Source of the DNA: JAWLCA01 sp041687395
Lineage (GTDB): Bacteria > Pseudomonadota > Alphaproteobacteria > Rhodobacterales > Rhodobacteraceae
Direction of reading: 5' to 3'
Length of the DNA: 64,000 nt
NCBI GenBank assembly: GCA_041687395.1
Contig: JAWLCA010000016.1
Span: 39,652-103,651 of the forward strand
Every line of letters starts with the position of its first letter. Within the stretch, counting starts at the first letter, position 1. This document shows positions 8,583 through 17,458 of the stretch, piece by piece. The notes under the pieces are model-generated. The model was not told where the DNA came from, did no database searches, and was given only the letters and a program-made list of their open reading frames with translations. The position numbers and the translations under genes were made by a program.

Positions 8583-9041
8583 ATGACACTTGACGCGACG
8601 GACCGCCGGATATTGACCGTCCTGCAACAGCAGGGCCGGATCTCGAACGCGGAACTGTCCGAGCGGGTGCATCTGTCGCCCTCGGCCTGCCACCGGCGGG
8701 TGCAGAGGCTGGAGGCGGACGGCTACATCCGCGACTACGTGGCGCTGCTGGACCTGCGCAAGCTGGGCAGGCCCACGACCGTGTTCGTTGAGATCACGCT
8801 GCAGGGGCAGGCGGACGAGGTTCTGGAAGCCTTTGAGCGCGAGGTGGCACGGGTGCCGGATGTGCTGGAATGCCACTTGATGGCGGGCACGGCCGACTAT
8901 CTGCTGAAGGTGGTGGCCGAGGATACCGAGGATTTCGCCCGTATCCACCGCCAGCACCTGGCGCGGCTGCCCGGCGTGGCGCAGATGCAGTCGTCGTTCG
9001 CGCTGCGCACGGTGTTCAAGACCACGGCGATCCCGGTCTGA
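8583..9041 (+). CDS. Lrp/AsnC-family transcriptional regulator next to ald
   Basis: The 152-aa protein has an N-terminal winged helix (LDATDRRILTVLQQQGRISN then AELSERVHLSPSACHRRVQRL) and a C-terminal RAM/AsnC effector domain (HLMAGTADYLLKVVAEDTEDF). Proteins of this type beside ald (AldR, BkdR-like) usually control it in response to alanine or other amino acids; that role is inferred from the divergent layout. ATG 8583 is chosen over TTG 8559 because the family starts MTLDATDRRIL; a weak GCGAGG precedes it closely. The 137-bp divergent space should hold its operators, but I cannot define one. Confidence 0.88.
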   Translation: MTLDATDRRILTVLQQQGRISNAELSERVHLSPSACHRRVQRLEADGYIRDYVALLDLRKLGRPTTVFVEITLQGQADEVLEAFEREVARVPDVLECHLMAGTADYLLKVVAEDTEDFARIHRQHLARLPGVAQMQSSFALRTVFKTTAIPV

Positions 9042-9055
9042 TCCGCGGGGCGCAG

Positions 9056-9070
9056 GTAACCTTCTGTTAA
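9056..9070 (+). promoter_or_regulatory. CtrA-like binding site before the hybrid kinase gene
   Basis: GTAA-CCTTCTG-TTAA matches the alphaproteobacterial CtrA consensus TTAA-N7-TTAA at seven of eight fixed positions. It ends 15 nt before the first possible start of the kinase gene. A perfect match lies just after that gene at 13370-13384. Confidence 0.5.
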
Positions 9071-9085
9071 CCTCTTTGGCGGCCA

Positions 9086-12000
9086 ATGGACGCAGGCCAC
9101 CAAGTCGCTTGCCGGCGAGTCACGATTGACCGGACCCGCGCCATGAACGAGACGGCCAAGCTCGATGCTCCCTTCGCCCAGGCGCAGATGGAGCAGTTTT
9201 TCCACGCGGCAGTGGACATGTTCTTCATTGCCGATCGCCGGGGCGATCTGCGGCAGATCAACCCCGCCTGGCAGCGGACACTGGGGCACGACGATGCCAA
9301 CCTGATGGGCCGAGGCTGGCGCGCCCACATCCATCCCGACGATGTCGGCATCGTGGCCGCAGCGCTGAGGGCGCTCGGGCGGGGAGAGCGGATCGGCGTG
9401 TTTCGCATCCGCTTCCGCGCCGCATTCGGGGACTGGCGCTGGCTGGAATGGACACCCGCGCCACCGAGCGGCGACGGCAGTATCCTGGCCACGGTGCGCG
9501 ACGTGACGGCTGCGGCCAAGGCGGTCGCCGAGGTCGGCGAGATCGAGGACTGTGCCGGTATCGGACGGTGGGAGATCGACCCCGCGTTGCAGGCCACATT
9601 CTGGTCGCCGATGGTCCACCTTCTGCTTGGCAGCGATCCCGAGGGCGATCCGCCGGCTCCGGAAAGTCTGATCGACCGGTTCCCGCCAGAGGCGCAGGCA
9701 AGGCTGCGTCCGGCGCTGGAGGAGCTGGAGGCAGAGGGCACGGGCTTTCGGCTGGAACTGGCGCGGATCGGCGCGGATGGCCGGCGGCAGCGGATTCGCG
9801 TCACGGGGGCTGCCGAATTGCGCAATGGCCGGCCCGCGCGCCTGTATGGAACGGTCGAGGACGTCACCCGAGATCACGAAGAATGGAGCGCGCCCTACCG
9901 GCTGGCCAATATCGCGCTGCGGACCACGAACCTGCTGGTGATCGTGACCGATGCCGTCCGGCGGATCAGTTGGGTCAATCCCGCCTTCGAGCAGTTCACC
10001 GGCTACACGATGCCCGAGGTGATGGGCCGCAACCCGGGCAGCTTCATGCAGTCGGAGCGCACCGATCCGGAGACCATTGCGGAACTGCGTGCGGCCTTTG
10101 CCGCGGGTCGGCCGGTGCGGGTGGAGATTCAGAACCGGTCGAAATCGGGCGTTCACTACTGGGCGGATCTGGATATCCAGCCGATCCGCGACGCGCGGGG
10201 CGGACTGACCGGCTTCATCGCGATCCAGAGCGACATCACGGCGCGCAAGACGCTTGAGGGCGCGCTGCGGGCCGAGCGGAACCGACTGCGTGCGACGCTG
10301 GACGCGATGCCCGATCTGGTGATGGAGGTGAACGCCAACGGTTTCTACACCGGTTTTCACTCCAGCGGTGTGACCGAGCCGCCGGTTCCACCGGATCTGT
10401 TTCTGGGCCGGAGGCCCGAGGATGCCTTTGAGCCCGAGGTTGCCGCCGTCTTTCGCAAGGCCATGGCAGAGACCCGCCGCACGGGACGGTCCGACCCGCA
10501 CGAGTTCCAGACCGCGAGCGCAGAGGGCGCGCGGTGGTTCGAGTTGTCGGCCTCATGCCGCGCGGTGGAGCGCGAGGGGGATGAGCCGGGCTACGTGCTG
10601 GTGCTGCGCGACATCTCGCGCCGGGTTCAGCAGCAGCGGTCGATCGCGCGCACGACAGAACTTTTCAAGGGTCTGTTCGACCGCTCGCCCATAGCGATCG
10701 CGCTGAGCGACCTTGAGACCAGCGCGTTCCTGGATGTCAATCAGGCCTATGCCGAAATGGTGGGCCTCCGGCGCGAGGACCTTCTGGCGGCGGATCCCGC
10801 CTCGCTGGCCGGGCGCCTGGGGTGGGCGGACAGCCTGTGGGCCGGCAATGCCGAATTGTTGCGTGACGGCCGCTACGGACCGAAGGACCTTTCCTGCCGG
10901 AGGGCTGACGGCAGCGTCTTCACGGCGCAGGTGCGTGCGCTGCTGCTGGATGATGTCGATGGCCGTCGAAGGGTCTGGACCTTCATCGAGGACATCAGCA
11001 CCCGTCGCAGGCGCGAAGCCGAGCGCGAGCGCTTGATGCGCGCAGCCTCGGAAGCGCGGCGGCGGCTGGAGGATGCGCTGTCCGTCCTGCCCGACGGCTT
11101 CGTCTATTTCGACGCCGACGACCGGCTGGTCATGTGCAACGATCGCTATCGCGAGTTCTATCCGCTGTCGGCCGAGGCAATGGTGCCCGGCGCGCGGTTC
11201 GAGGATATCCTGCGGCTCGGCATGGCCCGCGGTCAGAACCCCGCCGCCGCCGGGCGCGAGGAAGAGTGGCTGGCCGAGCGACTGAACGGCGCGGAGTGTT
11301 CGATCAACGGTCAGGAGCAGCGGCTGTTCGACGGGCGATGGCTGCGTGTCATCGAACGGCGCACCCCCGAAGGCGGGCGCGTCGGTACCCGGATCGACAT
11401 CACCGCCCTGAAAGAGGCCGAAGCCCGCCTTGCCAGCATCATCGAGGGCGCGCGGGTCGGCATCTGGGAATGGTCGTCGACGACGAGGACGAGCACCGCG
11501 AACGAGCAATGGGCGCAGATGCTGGGGCGCGATTGGGCAGCGGTGAACCCGCTGCCCTCGGAGCAGTGGCGCGAGATCGTCCATCCGGACGATCTGGTCC
11601 AGATCGACAAGGTGCTGGCGCCGGCCCTTGCCGGGATGACGGACAGGGTGGAATACGAATACCGGATGCGCCACAGCGCAGGGCACTGGGTCTGGATTCT
11701 GACCCGAGCGCGCGCAACCCGGCATGCCGACGGCTCGGTGCAGCTCGCTGGCGTCAACCTGGACATCAGCGAGCGCAAGAGGCTTGAGGCGACGCTCGAG
11801 ACCGAGCGCGATTACCTGGCGCGGTTGATGGAAACCAGCATCTCGGGCATCGTTGCAGTCGACGCCGAGGGACGCATCCTTTTCGCGAACCGCGAGGCCG
11901 AGTCGATCCTTGAACTGGTCAGTGCGGACGATCCGGAAGAGGGCTATGCCGACCCGCCGTGGCGGATCGAGGCGATCGACGGGTCCGAGGTGCCGGCGGG

Positions 12001-13363
12001 TGATCTGCCGACGCAAAGGGTTTTGTCCGGGGGCGACGTGGTCCGCGACCTTCGTTACGCCATCGTCTGGCCCGATGGGCGGCGCCGCGCGCTGTCGGTC
12101 AATGCTGCACCGATCTCGCAGCCGGGTCTTGGCGCGCGGGTCGTCTGTTCGATCACCGACATCACCGAACGGCTGGAGGCCGAAGCGGCCCTGCGCGAGG
12201 CAGCCGAGCGGGCCCAGGTGGCCAGCCGCACGAAATCGCAGTTCCTGGCCAACATGAGCCATGAGATCCGGACACCTTTGAACGGGGTACTGGGCATGGC
12301 CGAGATTCTGCACGACCTGGTGACCGACACCGAGCAGCGCGAGATGGTGGGCATGATCCGCGAGTCCGGCGAGACGTTGCTGGGGGTGCTCAACGATATC
12401 CTCGACCTGTCGAAGATCGAGGCCGGAAAACTCGCGCTGGAGGCAACGCTGTTCCGTCCAGCCGATCTGGTCGGGAAGATCGAGGCGATGCACGGATTGA
12501 TGGCGCGGGAAAAGGGCCTTGAGCTTGATGTCTACACCAGCACCACCGCCGATCGCCGCCGTCTTGGTGACCCGCATCGCCTGATGCAGATTCTGCACAA
12601 TCTGGTCGGAAATGCAGTGAAGTTCACCGATTCGGGATCGGTCCGGCTGATCCTGCGGGCAGAGCCCGGCGGCCCGCTGCGCATCGAGATCACCGATACC
12701 GGAATCGGAATGAGCGTCGATCAGCTTCAGCGGGTCTTCGAGGATTTCGAGCAGGCCGACGGCAGCATGACACGACGCTACGGCGGCACGGGGCTGGGCA
12801 TGTCCATCGTGCGCCGGTTGATCGACATGATGGGCGGCACGATTCGCGTGAATAGCACCCCGGGGCAGGGCACGTCGGTCTTTGTCGATCTGCCCCTTCC
12901 GGATGCGGATGACATGGCCGATGAGGATGCGCCTGCGCCCGAGGTTCCGGCTGCTGTGTCGCTGCGGTCGGTGCGGATCCTTGCTGCCGAGGATAGCGCC
13001 ACCAACCGCCAGATCCTGGCGGGATTCCTGGGTTGGGCTGGTGCCGACGTCACGCTGGTCGAAAATGGTGCCGCCGCGGTCGAGGCATGGCGGGGTGGGG
13101 CCTTCGATCTTCTTCTGCTCGACATCGCGATGCCGGTGATGGACGGGTTGAGCGCCCTGGATGCGATGAAACAAGAGGCCCAGGCGGCCGGGATCGGCTT
13201 GCCCCCGGCCGTGGCGATCACGGCGAATGCCATGACCCATCAGATCGAGACGATCGGCGCCGCGGGCTTCTGCGGTCACGTGTCCAAGCCCTTTGCCTGC
13301 CGTGGTTTGCTCGAAACCATTGCCGGCGCATTGGCGGCGCAGGACGGCCCTCCGAGTTGTTGA
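9086..13363 (+). CDS. Soluble hybrid sensor histidine kinase with eight PAS domains and a receiver
   Basis: A 1425-aa signalling protein. I count about eight PAS/PAC modules in series, roughly residues 35-145, 150-265, 275-390, 395-510, 518-640, 650-775, 778-895 and 900-1040; several end in typical PAC tails such as DITARK, DISERK and DITERL. Then come HisKA (FLANMSHEIRTPLNG, phospho-acceptor His about residue 1059), HATPase (N box NLVGNAVKFTD, G boxes DTGIGM and GGTGLGMSI) and a C-terminal receiver (LLLDIAMPVMDG, Asp about 1346). There is no signal peptide or membrane segment, so it should be cytoplasmic. The start could be 9086 or ATG 9143 (MNETAKLDAP); neither has a clear ribosome site. 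Ligand unknown. Confidence 0.92.
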   Translation: MDAGHQVACRRVTIDRTRAMNETAKLDAPFAQAQMEQFFHAAVDMFFIADRRGDLRQINPAWQRTLGHDDANLMGRGWRAHIHPDDVGIVAAALRALGRGERIGVFRIRFRAAFGDWRWLEWTPAPPSGDGSILATVRDVTAAAKAVAEVGEIEDCAGIGRWEIDPALQATFWSPMVHLLLGSDPEGDPPAPESLIDRFPPEAQARLRPALEELEAEGTGFRLELARIGADGRRQRIRVTGAAELRNGRPARLYGTVEDVTRDHEEWSAPYRLANIALRTTNLLVIVTDAVRRISWVNPAFEQFTGYTMPEVMGRNPGSFMQSERTDPETIAELRAAFAAGRPVRVEIQNRSKSGVHYWADLDIQPIRDARGGLTGFIAIQSDITARKTLEGALRAERNRLRATLDAMPDLVMEVNANGFYTGFHSSGVTEPPVPPDLFLGRRPEDAFEPEVAAVFRKAMAETRRTGRSDPHEFQTASAEGARWFELSASCRAVEREGDEPGYVLVLRDISRRVQQQRSIARTTELFKGLFDRSPIAIALSDLETSAFLDVNQAYAEMVGLRREDLLAADPASLAGRLGWADSLWAGNAELLRDGRYGPKDLSCRRADGSVFTAQVRALLLDDVDGRRRVWTFIEDISTRRRREAERERLMRAASEARRRLEDALSVLPDGFVYFDADDRLVMCNDRYREFYPLSAEAMVPGARFEDILRLGMARGQNPAAAGREEEWLAERLNGAECSINGQEQRLFDGRWLRVIERRTPEGGRVGTRIDITALKEAEARLASIIEGARVGIWEWSSTTRTSTANEQWAQMLGRDWAAVNPLPSEQWREIVHPDDLVQIDKVLAPALAGMTDRVEYEYRMRHSAGHWVWILTRARATRHADGSVQLAGVNLDISERKRLEATLETERDYLARLMETSISGIVAVDAEGRILFANREAESILELVSADDPEEGYADPPWRIEAIDGSEVPAGDLPTQRVLSGGDVVRDLRYAIVWPDGRRRALSVNAAPISQPGLGARVVCSITDITERLEAEAALREAAERAQVASRTKSQFLANMSHEIRTPLNGVLGMAEILHDLVTDTEQREMVGMIRESGETLLGVLNDILDLSKIEAGKLALEATLFRPADLVGKIEAMHGLMAREKGLELDVYTSTTADRRRLGDPHRLMQILHNLVGNAVKFTDSGSVRLILRAEPGGPLRIEITDTGIGMSVDQLQRVFEDFEQADGSMTRRYGGTGLGMSIVRRLIDMMGGTIRVNSTPGQGTSVFVDLPLPDADDMADEDAPAPEVPAAVSLRSVRILAAEDSATNRQILAGFLGWAGADVTLVENGAAAVEAWRGGAFDLLLLDIAMPVMDGLSALDAMKQEAQAAGIGLPPAVAITANAMTHQIETIGAAGFCGHVSKPFACRGLLETIAGALAAQDGPPSC

Positions 13364-13369
13364 GCCCGA

Positions 13370-13384
13370 TTAACCCTGCGTTAA
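13370..13384 (+). promoter_or_regulatory. Perfect CtrA consensus site
   Basis: TTAA-CCCTGCG-TTAA is an exact TTAA-N7-TTAA match, 46 bp upstream of the small membrane protein gene at 13431 and just past the hybrid kinase stop. In Rhodobacterales CtrA controls motility, chemotaxis and gene-transfer-agent functions, so the genes here may belong to that regulon. The site is seen; binding is inferred. Confidence 0.6.
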
Positions 13385-13430
13385 TCCCTGGATGCTTGCA
13401 TGAGGGGATCGGCAGCAGGGGAGTCCGACC

Positions 13431-13628
13431 ATGGTGATCTGGGTGGTGATGGTTGCGGTCGGGACAGGCGCGGTCGCCACGATCGGCGCATTCACCGCTG
13501 GCCTGTCGTGGTGGATCGCTCTGCTGGGCTATCCGGCTGCCGGCATGCTGGGCGGGCTTCTTGCAGGTGTGGCGCTGTTTCTGTGCCAGACCCGTCATCA
13601 GGAGCCTGTCGGCCACCCACGGCGCTGA
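13431..13628 (+). CDS. Small two-helix membrane protein of unknown function
   Basis: A 65-aa protein with two hydrophobic segments (about residues 3-24 and 29-51: MVIWVVMVAVGTGAVATIGA and WIALLGYPAAGMLGGLLAG) and a short polar C-terminus ending HPRR. ATG 13431 follows a GGGGAG ribosome site, and a perfect CtrA site lies 46 bp upstream, which together support a real gene. I recognise no family. Its place between a PAS hybrid kinase and a receiver protein suggests co-regulation. Confidence 0.65.
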   Translation: MVIWVVMVAVGTGAVATIGAFTAGLSWWIALLGYPAAGMLGGLLAGVALFLCQTRHQEPVGHPRR

Positions 13629-13749
13629 ACACGTTGCCATTTGCGAATTCTTCGCACCCGATTTGCACAACTTGGCTCACAACCGATTGGCCAGACAGGC
13701 TAGAAATTGGTTCAGTCTGGAATCGTTTGCCAAGAGCCGAGTTGCCGAT

Positions 13750-14058
13750 ATGACCTACATGCCCCCTTTTGCGCCCGAGGCGTCGAGCCACGTAGCGGAT
13801 CGCGACGATCACGGCTGGATCGTCGCCCATATGATCGGCCTCATCGAATATTGCGAGGCCGCAGGGCTTGGCGACGCGGAGCGATGCCTGACCGAGGCTA
13901 CGGAGCGTCTGGCGCCGATCCTGAACGGGCATCGACTGGCGCGTCTTCGCGCGCGCGCGGCGGAAGCGGAAACCGATGCGGAGCCGGAACTGCGCCCGGC
14001 AGCGACCGTTCTGGAAATGTCTTCCGCCGGCATGCCTTTGCAGACTGCGTCCACATGA
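13750..14058 (+). CDS. Hypothetical protein in signalling island
   Basis: A 102-aa soluble protein starting MTYMPPFAPEASSHVADRDD, rich in Ala, Arg and Glu toward the C-terminus, where a helical segment (ERLAPILNGHRLARLRARAA) is likely. No family recognised. The frame is open further upstream to about 13453, but the region 13629-13749 is distinctly more AT-rich and looks like a promoter, so I place the start at ATG 13750. The ribosome site is weak. The single-REC regulator follows 22 bp downstream, so the two may be co-transcribed. Confidence 0.6.
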   Translation: MTYMPPFAPEASSHVADRDDHGWIVAHMIGLIEYCEAAGLGDAERCLTEATERLAPILNGHRLARLRARAAEAETDAEPELRPAATVLEMSSAGMPLQTAST

Positions 14059-14080
14059 GTTGAGTTGGGTAAGGCGGCAC

Positions 14081-14611
14081 ATGGCAGTTGCATTACGCAA
14101 AGACGGCGCTCTGACGTTCGAGGCTTCGGATCTGTTCGAGGGCGCGGCATGCGAAGCCGGTGCGGCCGCTACCAAGCCTTCCTGCCCTGCGGACGATGTG
14201 GCTGAAGAACGGTCTATCGATCCGGCGCGGCGCGAAACGGTCGTCCTGGTCGAGGACGATGCCGCCGTGCGTCAGGTGGCAGCCATGATCCTGGACCTGC
14301 TGGGATATCGCGTGGTGGAGTTCTCTTCTGCCGCCCCGGCGCTTGGCTATCTCTCCACTGGACCGTCCGTCGCGCTTTTGTTCACCGACATCCGGTTGCC
14401 AGGAGACATGTGCGGCACCGACCTCGCACTGGAGGTGCGGCGTCTGCGCCCCGATCTGCCGATCCTGCTCACCACCGGAAATGTCTCTGACGTTGCGCCG
14501 CATGTGCTGCGTCGCCTTCCTGGAACGGAAATCCTGCTGAAGCCTTATGGGCGGTCACGGCTGCAACGGCTGGTGACGGCCAGCCTGGTGCGCGGCAGAG
14601 CCAGCCAGTAG
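14081..14611 (+). CDS. Single-domain response regulator (CheY-like receiver)
   Basis: A 176-aa protein with about 50 variable N-terminal residues, then a receiver domain: acidic pocket VVLVEDDAAVRQVAAMILDL, phospho-acceptor in LLFTDIRLPG (Asp about residue 103), and the conserved Thr and Lys in LLTTGNV and LLKPYG. There is no DNA-binding output domain, so it probably acts by protein contact or as a phosphate sink, perhaps for the hybrid kinase upstream. ATG 14081 has AAGGCGG just before it. Confidence 0.88.
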   Translation: MAVALRKDGALTFEASDLFEGAACEAGAAATKPSCPADDVAEERSIDPARRETVVLVEDDAAVRQVAAMILDLLGYRVVEFSSAAPALGYLSTGPSVALLFTDIRLPGDMCGTDLALEVRRLRPDLPILLTTGNVSDVAPHVLRRLPGTEILLKPYGRSRLQRLVTASLVRGRASQ

Positions 14612-14831
14612 CCAGAACTCCGCGACTTTTCGCCTTTGCAGATCCTGGTCGTCAGCAACTCATCACGCGGATAACGACGCTCCGGTTAGCGTTGCATGTG
14701 CGCGTCGCGTACGGATGACGGCCGGCGGGATGCAGATGCTGGTCTCGTTTTGTGCTGCGGACGATTGCGGTTGACAGTTTTCGGCCCTGAGGGCGATGTG
14801 CTTTCCGAATATATATCAACGTGGGATCGTG

Positions 14832-15620
14832 ATGCTTCTTGCTCGTCGCTTCCTTTTCTCGGTCGCCTTTTCGATCGGTCTTCTGTCGTCTTCGAGCATC
14901 CTGTGCGCGCAACAGGAGGTGCCTGTGATCGCGGCCGCGTCTGATCTGCAGTTCGCGGTGTCAGAGATCGCCGCGAACTTCGCCGCGGAAACCGGGATGC
15001 AGGTTCGGCTTTCGATGGGGTCGACCGGAAATTTCGCCCGGCAGATCCGTCAGGGCGCCCCATTCGAGATCTTCATGGCCGCCGACGAACAGTTCATCGC
15101 CGATCTGCACGCCGAGGGCCACACCCTTGATGCGGGTGATCTTTACGCCGTCGGTCGGGTCGTCATCATGGTGCCCGATGGCTCGCCCCTGCAACCGGAT
15201 GAGAGCTTGGATTACCTGGCCGCGATGCTGGCCGAAGGGCGGATCACCCGCTTTGCGATCGCCAATCCTGACCACGCCCCCTATGGAATGCGGGCACGCG
15301 AGGCGCTGGTCACGAAAGGGATCTGGGACGATGTGCAGCCGTTCCTGGTGCTGGGAGAGAATGTGAGCCAGGCCGCGCAGTTTGCCCTGTCCGGGAATGC
15401 CGAGGGCGGGATCATTGCCTATTCGCTGGCGCTCGCCCCCGAGGTTGCGTCGCGCGGCACCCATGCCCTTATTCCCGAGGACTGGCACGAACCGCTGCGC
15501 CAGCGCATGGTGCTGCTGAACGGTGCCGGACCGGTGGCAGAGGCGTTCTATGCCTACCTGAAACGGCCTGCGGCCCGCGAGATCATGGCGCGCTACGGCT
15601 TCGTCCTGCCCGAGGGTTGA
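14832..15620 (+). CDS. modA: Molybdate ABC transporter, periplasmic binding protein
   Basis: ModA binds molybdate (and tungstate) in the periplasm. The 262-aa product has a signal peptide (MLLARRFLFSVAFSIGLLSS, cleaved after SSILCAQ), then VIAAASDLQFAVSEIAANF and LSMGSTGNFARQI, whose Ser residues line the oxyanion pocket in this family, and the ANPDHAPYGMRAREAL segment. The frame extends to 14796, but ATG 14832 starts at the signal peptide. It heads modABC. The 220 bp upstream hold an AT-rich stretch near 14808-14818 that may be a promoter; I find no convincing Mo-box. Confidence 0.95.
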   Translation: MLLARRFLFSVAFSIGLLSSSSILCAQQEVPVIAAASDLQFAVSEIAANFAAETGMQVRLSMGSTGNFARQIRQGAPFEIFMAADEQFIADLHAEGHTLDAGDLYAVGRVVIMVPDGSPLQPDESLDYLAAMLAEGRITRFAIANPDHAPYGMRAREALVTKGIWDDVQPFLVLGENVSQAAQFALSGNAEGGIIAYSLALAPEVASRGTHALIPEDWHEPLRQRMVLLNGAGPVAEAFYAYLKRPAAREIMARYGFVLPEG

Positions 15621-15638
15621 GGCGCAGAGGGGTATCGA

Positions 15639-16307
15639 ATGGACTGGACGGCGCTCTGGCTTTCGCTGAGGCTTGCGGCCTGGACGGTCGCGATCCTGCT
15701 GCCGGTGTCGATCCTGATGGGGCGCTACCTGGCCTACCGGCAGTTTCGCGGCAAGGGGCTGGTGGAGGCACTGGTGATGCTGCCGCTGGTCCTGCCGCCC
15801 ACGGTGTTCGGGTTCTACCTGCTGGTCGCCTTCGGAAGGGCCTCCCCGCTCGGGGAATTCTGGCAAGAGATGTTCGGCACCCAGCTGGTGTTCAGCTTCG
15901 AAGGGTTGGTGGTGGCCTCGGTGATCTTCAACCTGCCGTTTGCCATCCAACCCGCGCAACGTGGATTCGAGGCGATCCCGGTGGAGGTACGCGAGGCGGC
16001 GTCTTGTTGCGGGATGTCGCCTCTGGCCAGTCTGTGGAGGATCGAGCTACCGCTGGCCTGGCCGGGCGTGATGACAGCGATGGTGCTGACCTTTGCCCAT
16101 ACGCTGGGCGAGTTCGGGATCGTCCTGATGGTGGGCGGCTCCATCCCGGGTGAAACCCAGACGATCGCGATTGCGATCTACGATCGGGTTCAGGCTTTCG
16201 ATGATCGCTCCGCCGCCATCATGTCGGCTGTTCTGGTCGGGATTTCACTTTTCACCATCGCCATCACCTTCTGGCTCTCGGCCCGCGTCGGGCGGAGGCT
16301 GTCCTGA
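15639..16307 (+). CDS. modB: Molybdate ABC transporter permease
   Basis: ModB forms the membrane channel of the molybdate importer. The 222-aa length and about five or six hydrophobic segments are typical, with LVLPPTVFGFYLL near residue 50 and the coupling EAA loop EVREAASCCGMSPLASLWRI near residue 125, followed by HTLGEFGIVLMVGG. Its stop shares one base with the modC start (TGATG), which couples the two. Confidence 0.95.
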   Translation: MDWTALWLSLRLAAWTVAILLPVSILMGRYLAYRQFRGKGLVEALVMLPLVLPPTVFGFYLLVAFGRASPLGEFWQEMFGTQLVFSFEGLVVASVIFNLPFAIQPAQRGFEAIPVEVREAASCCGMSPLASLWRIELPLAWPGVMTAMVLTFAHTLGEFGIVLMVGGSIPGETQTIAIAIYDRVQAFDDRSAAIMSAVLVGISLFTIAITFWLSARVGRRLS

Positions 16308-17416
16308 TGGGGCTGGAGGTGACGGTGCGGGCCGAGGCGCCGATCCCGCTCGACGTGGCCTTTCGCGTCGAACCGGGGGAATTGCTGGCGCTGGTGGGGC
16401 ACTCGGGGTCAGGAAAGACCACGCTTTTGCGGACCATGGCAGGGCTTTGGCGCCCTCAGTTCGCGCAGGTGCGGGTGAACGGGTCCACATGGCTGGACAC
16501 CGCCGGTGGCGTGGATCTGCCGCCCCATCGCCGCCGCGTCGGGGTGGTGTTTCAGAGCTATGCGCTGTTCCCGCACATGACGGCGCTGCAGAACGTGATG
16601 GCGGCGATGGACCGCGCCGACTGCGCCGAGGCGCAGCGCATCCTCGACCTCGTGAACCTGCATGGTCTTGCCGCGCGCAAGCCCGCCGAGCTTTCGGGTG
16701 GCCAGCAGCAACGCGTGGCCGTGGCGCGCGCGTTGGCCCGCCGCCCGCGGGCGTTGCTGCTGGATGAGCCGTTTTCGGCCGTGGACCACGCGACACGCGA
16801 AAAGCTTTATGGCGAGATCATCGCCTTGCGCGCACATCTGGCGATGCCAGTCGTTCTGGTCACCCATGACGTGAACGAGGCGCAGTTGCTCGCGGACCGG
16901 ATGGTCGTGATCGAAAGAGGCAGCGTGGTGCGCGAAGGCACCACCGCCGAGGTGATGGCCGATCCCGAGGCGTTGCGGGCCATGGGCATCCGCGAGGTGG
17001 CGGCGATGCTGCCGGCGATGATCGCGGAACACGGCGCCGATGGCCTGACCCGATTGGAGGCCGCGACCGGGCCACTATTCCTGCCGACCGTCGATGGCGC
17101 GGTCGGAGCAAGCGTGCGCGTGCGCATCATGGCGCATGAGGTGATCCTGTCGCGCGACCGTCCAGTCGGTCTCTCGGCGCAGAACATCCTGCCGGGGCGG
17201 ATCACGCGGATTGTGCCGGGGCGCGGGCCGGCCGTGACCGTGCACGTCGCGATCGGCGCGGACGAGATCCTGTCGCGGATCACCCGCCGCGCCGCAGAGC
17301 AGATGCAACTCGAACCCGGCCAGGGGGTGCATGCGATCCTGAAAACCATGTCGGTTGCACGCCACCACGTCGCGAAGGCGCCGGCCACTGCAGCGGATCG
17401 TCTGCAAGGCGAGTGA
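16307..17416 (+). CDS. modC: Molybdate ABC transporter ATPase with TOBE domains
   Basis: ModC energises ModAB. The 369-aa protein has Walker A GHSGSGKTTL near residue 29, Q-loop VFQSYALFPHMT, signature LSGGQQQRVAVARAL, Walker B ALLLDEPFSAVD and H-loop VTHDVNEA. The C-terminal part (about 240-350; VRVRIMAHEVILSRDRP and ISAQNILPG-like segment) is a TOBE/Mo-binding domain, as in E. coli ModC. Purine degradation genes, which depend on a molybdenum hydroxylase, lie directly downstream on the other strand. Confidence 0.95.
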   Translation: MGLEVTVRAEAPIPLDVAFRVEPGELLALVGHSGSGKTTLLRTMAGLWRPQFAQVRVNGSTWLDTAGGVDLPPHRRRVGVVFQSYALFPHMTALQNVMAAMDRADCAEAQRILDLVNLHGLAARKPAELSGGQQQRVAVARALARRPRALLLDEPFSAVDHATREKLYGEIIALRAHLAMPVVLVTHDVNEAQLLADRMVVIERGSVVREGTTAEVMADPEALRAMGIREVAAMLPAMIAEHGADGLTRLEAATGPLFLPTVDGAVGASVRVRIMAHEVILSRDRPVGLSAQNILPGRITRIVPGRGPAVTVHVAIGADEILSRITRRAAEQMQLEPGQGVHAILKTMSVARHHVAKAPATAADRLQGE

Positions 17417-17431
17417 CCGTTGGAACCGGAC

Positions 17432-17452
17432 GCGGGGCCTATCAGGCCCCGC
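17432..17452. terminator. Bidirectional hairpin between modC and the purine permease gene
   Basis: Arms GCGGGGCC (17432-17439) and GGCCCCGC (17445-17452) with loop TATCA, midway between two convergent stop codons (17416 and 17459). No strong T-run on either side. Confidence 0.6.
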
Positions 17453-17458
17453 ATCATA

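Noticed and set aside
10553..13279. A 908-codon open frame antisense to the hybrid kinase
   Set aside because: Opposite-strand shadow of a gene with clear PAS, HisKA and REC domains; no motif of its own.
14796..14831. Possible Mo-box before modA in the AT-rich GAATATATATC stretch
   Set aside because: It lacks the paired TATA half-sites separated by a spacer that define ModE/MopA sites; kept only as a possible promoter.
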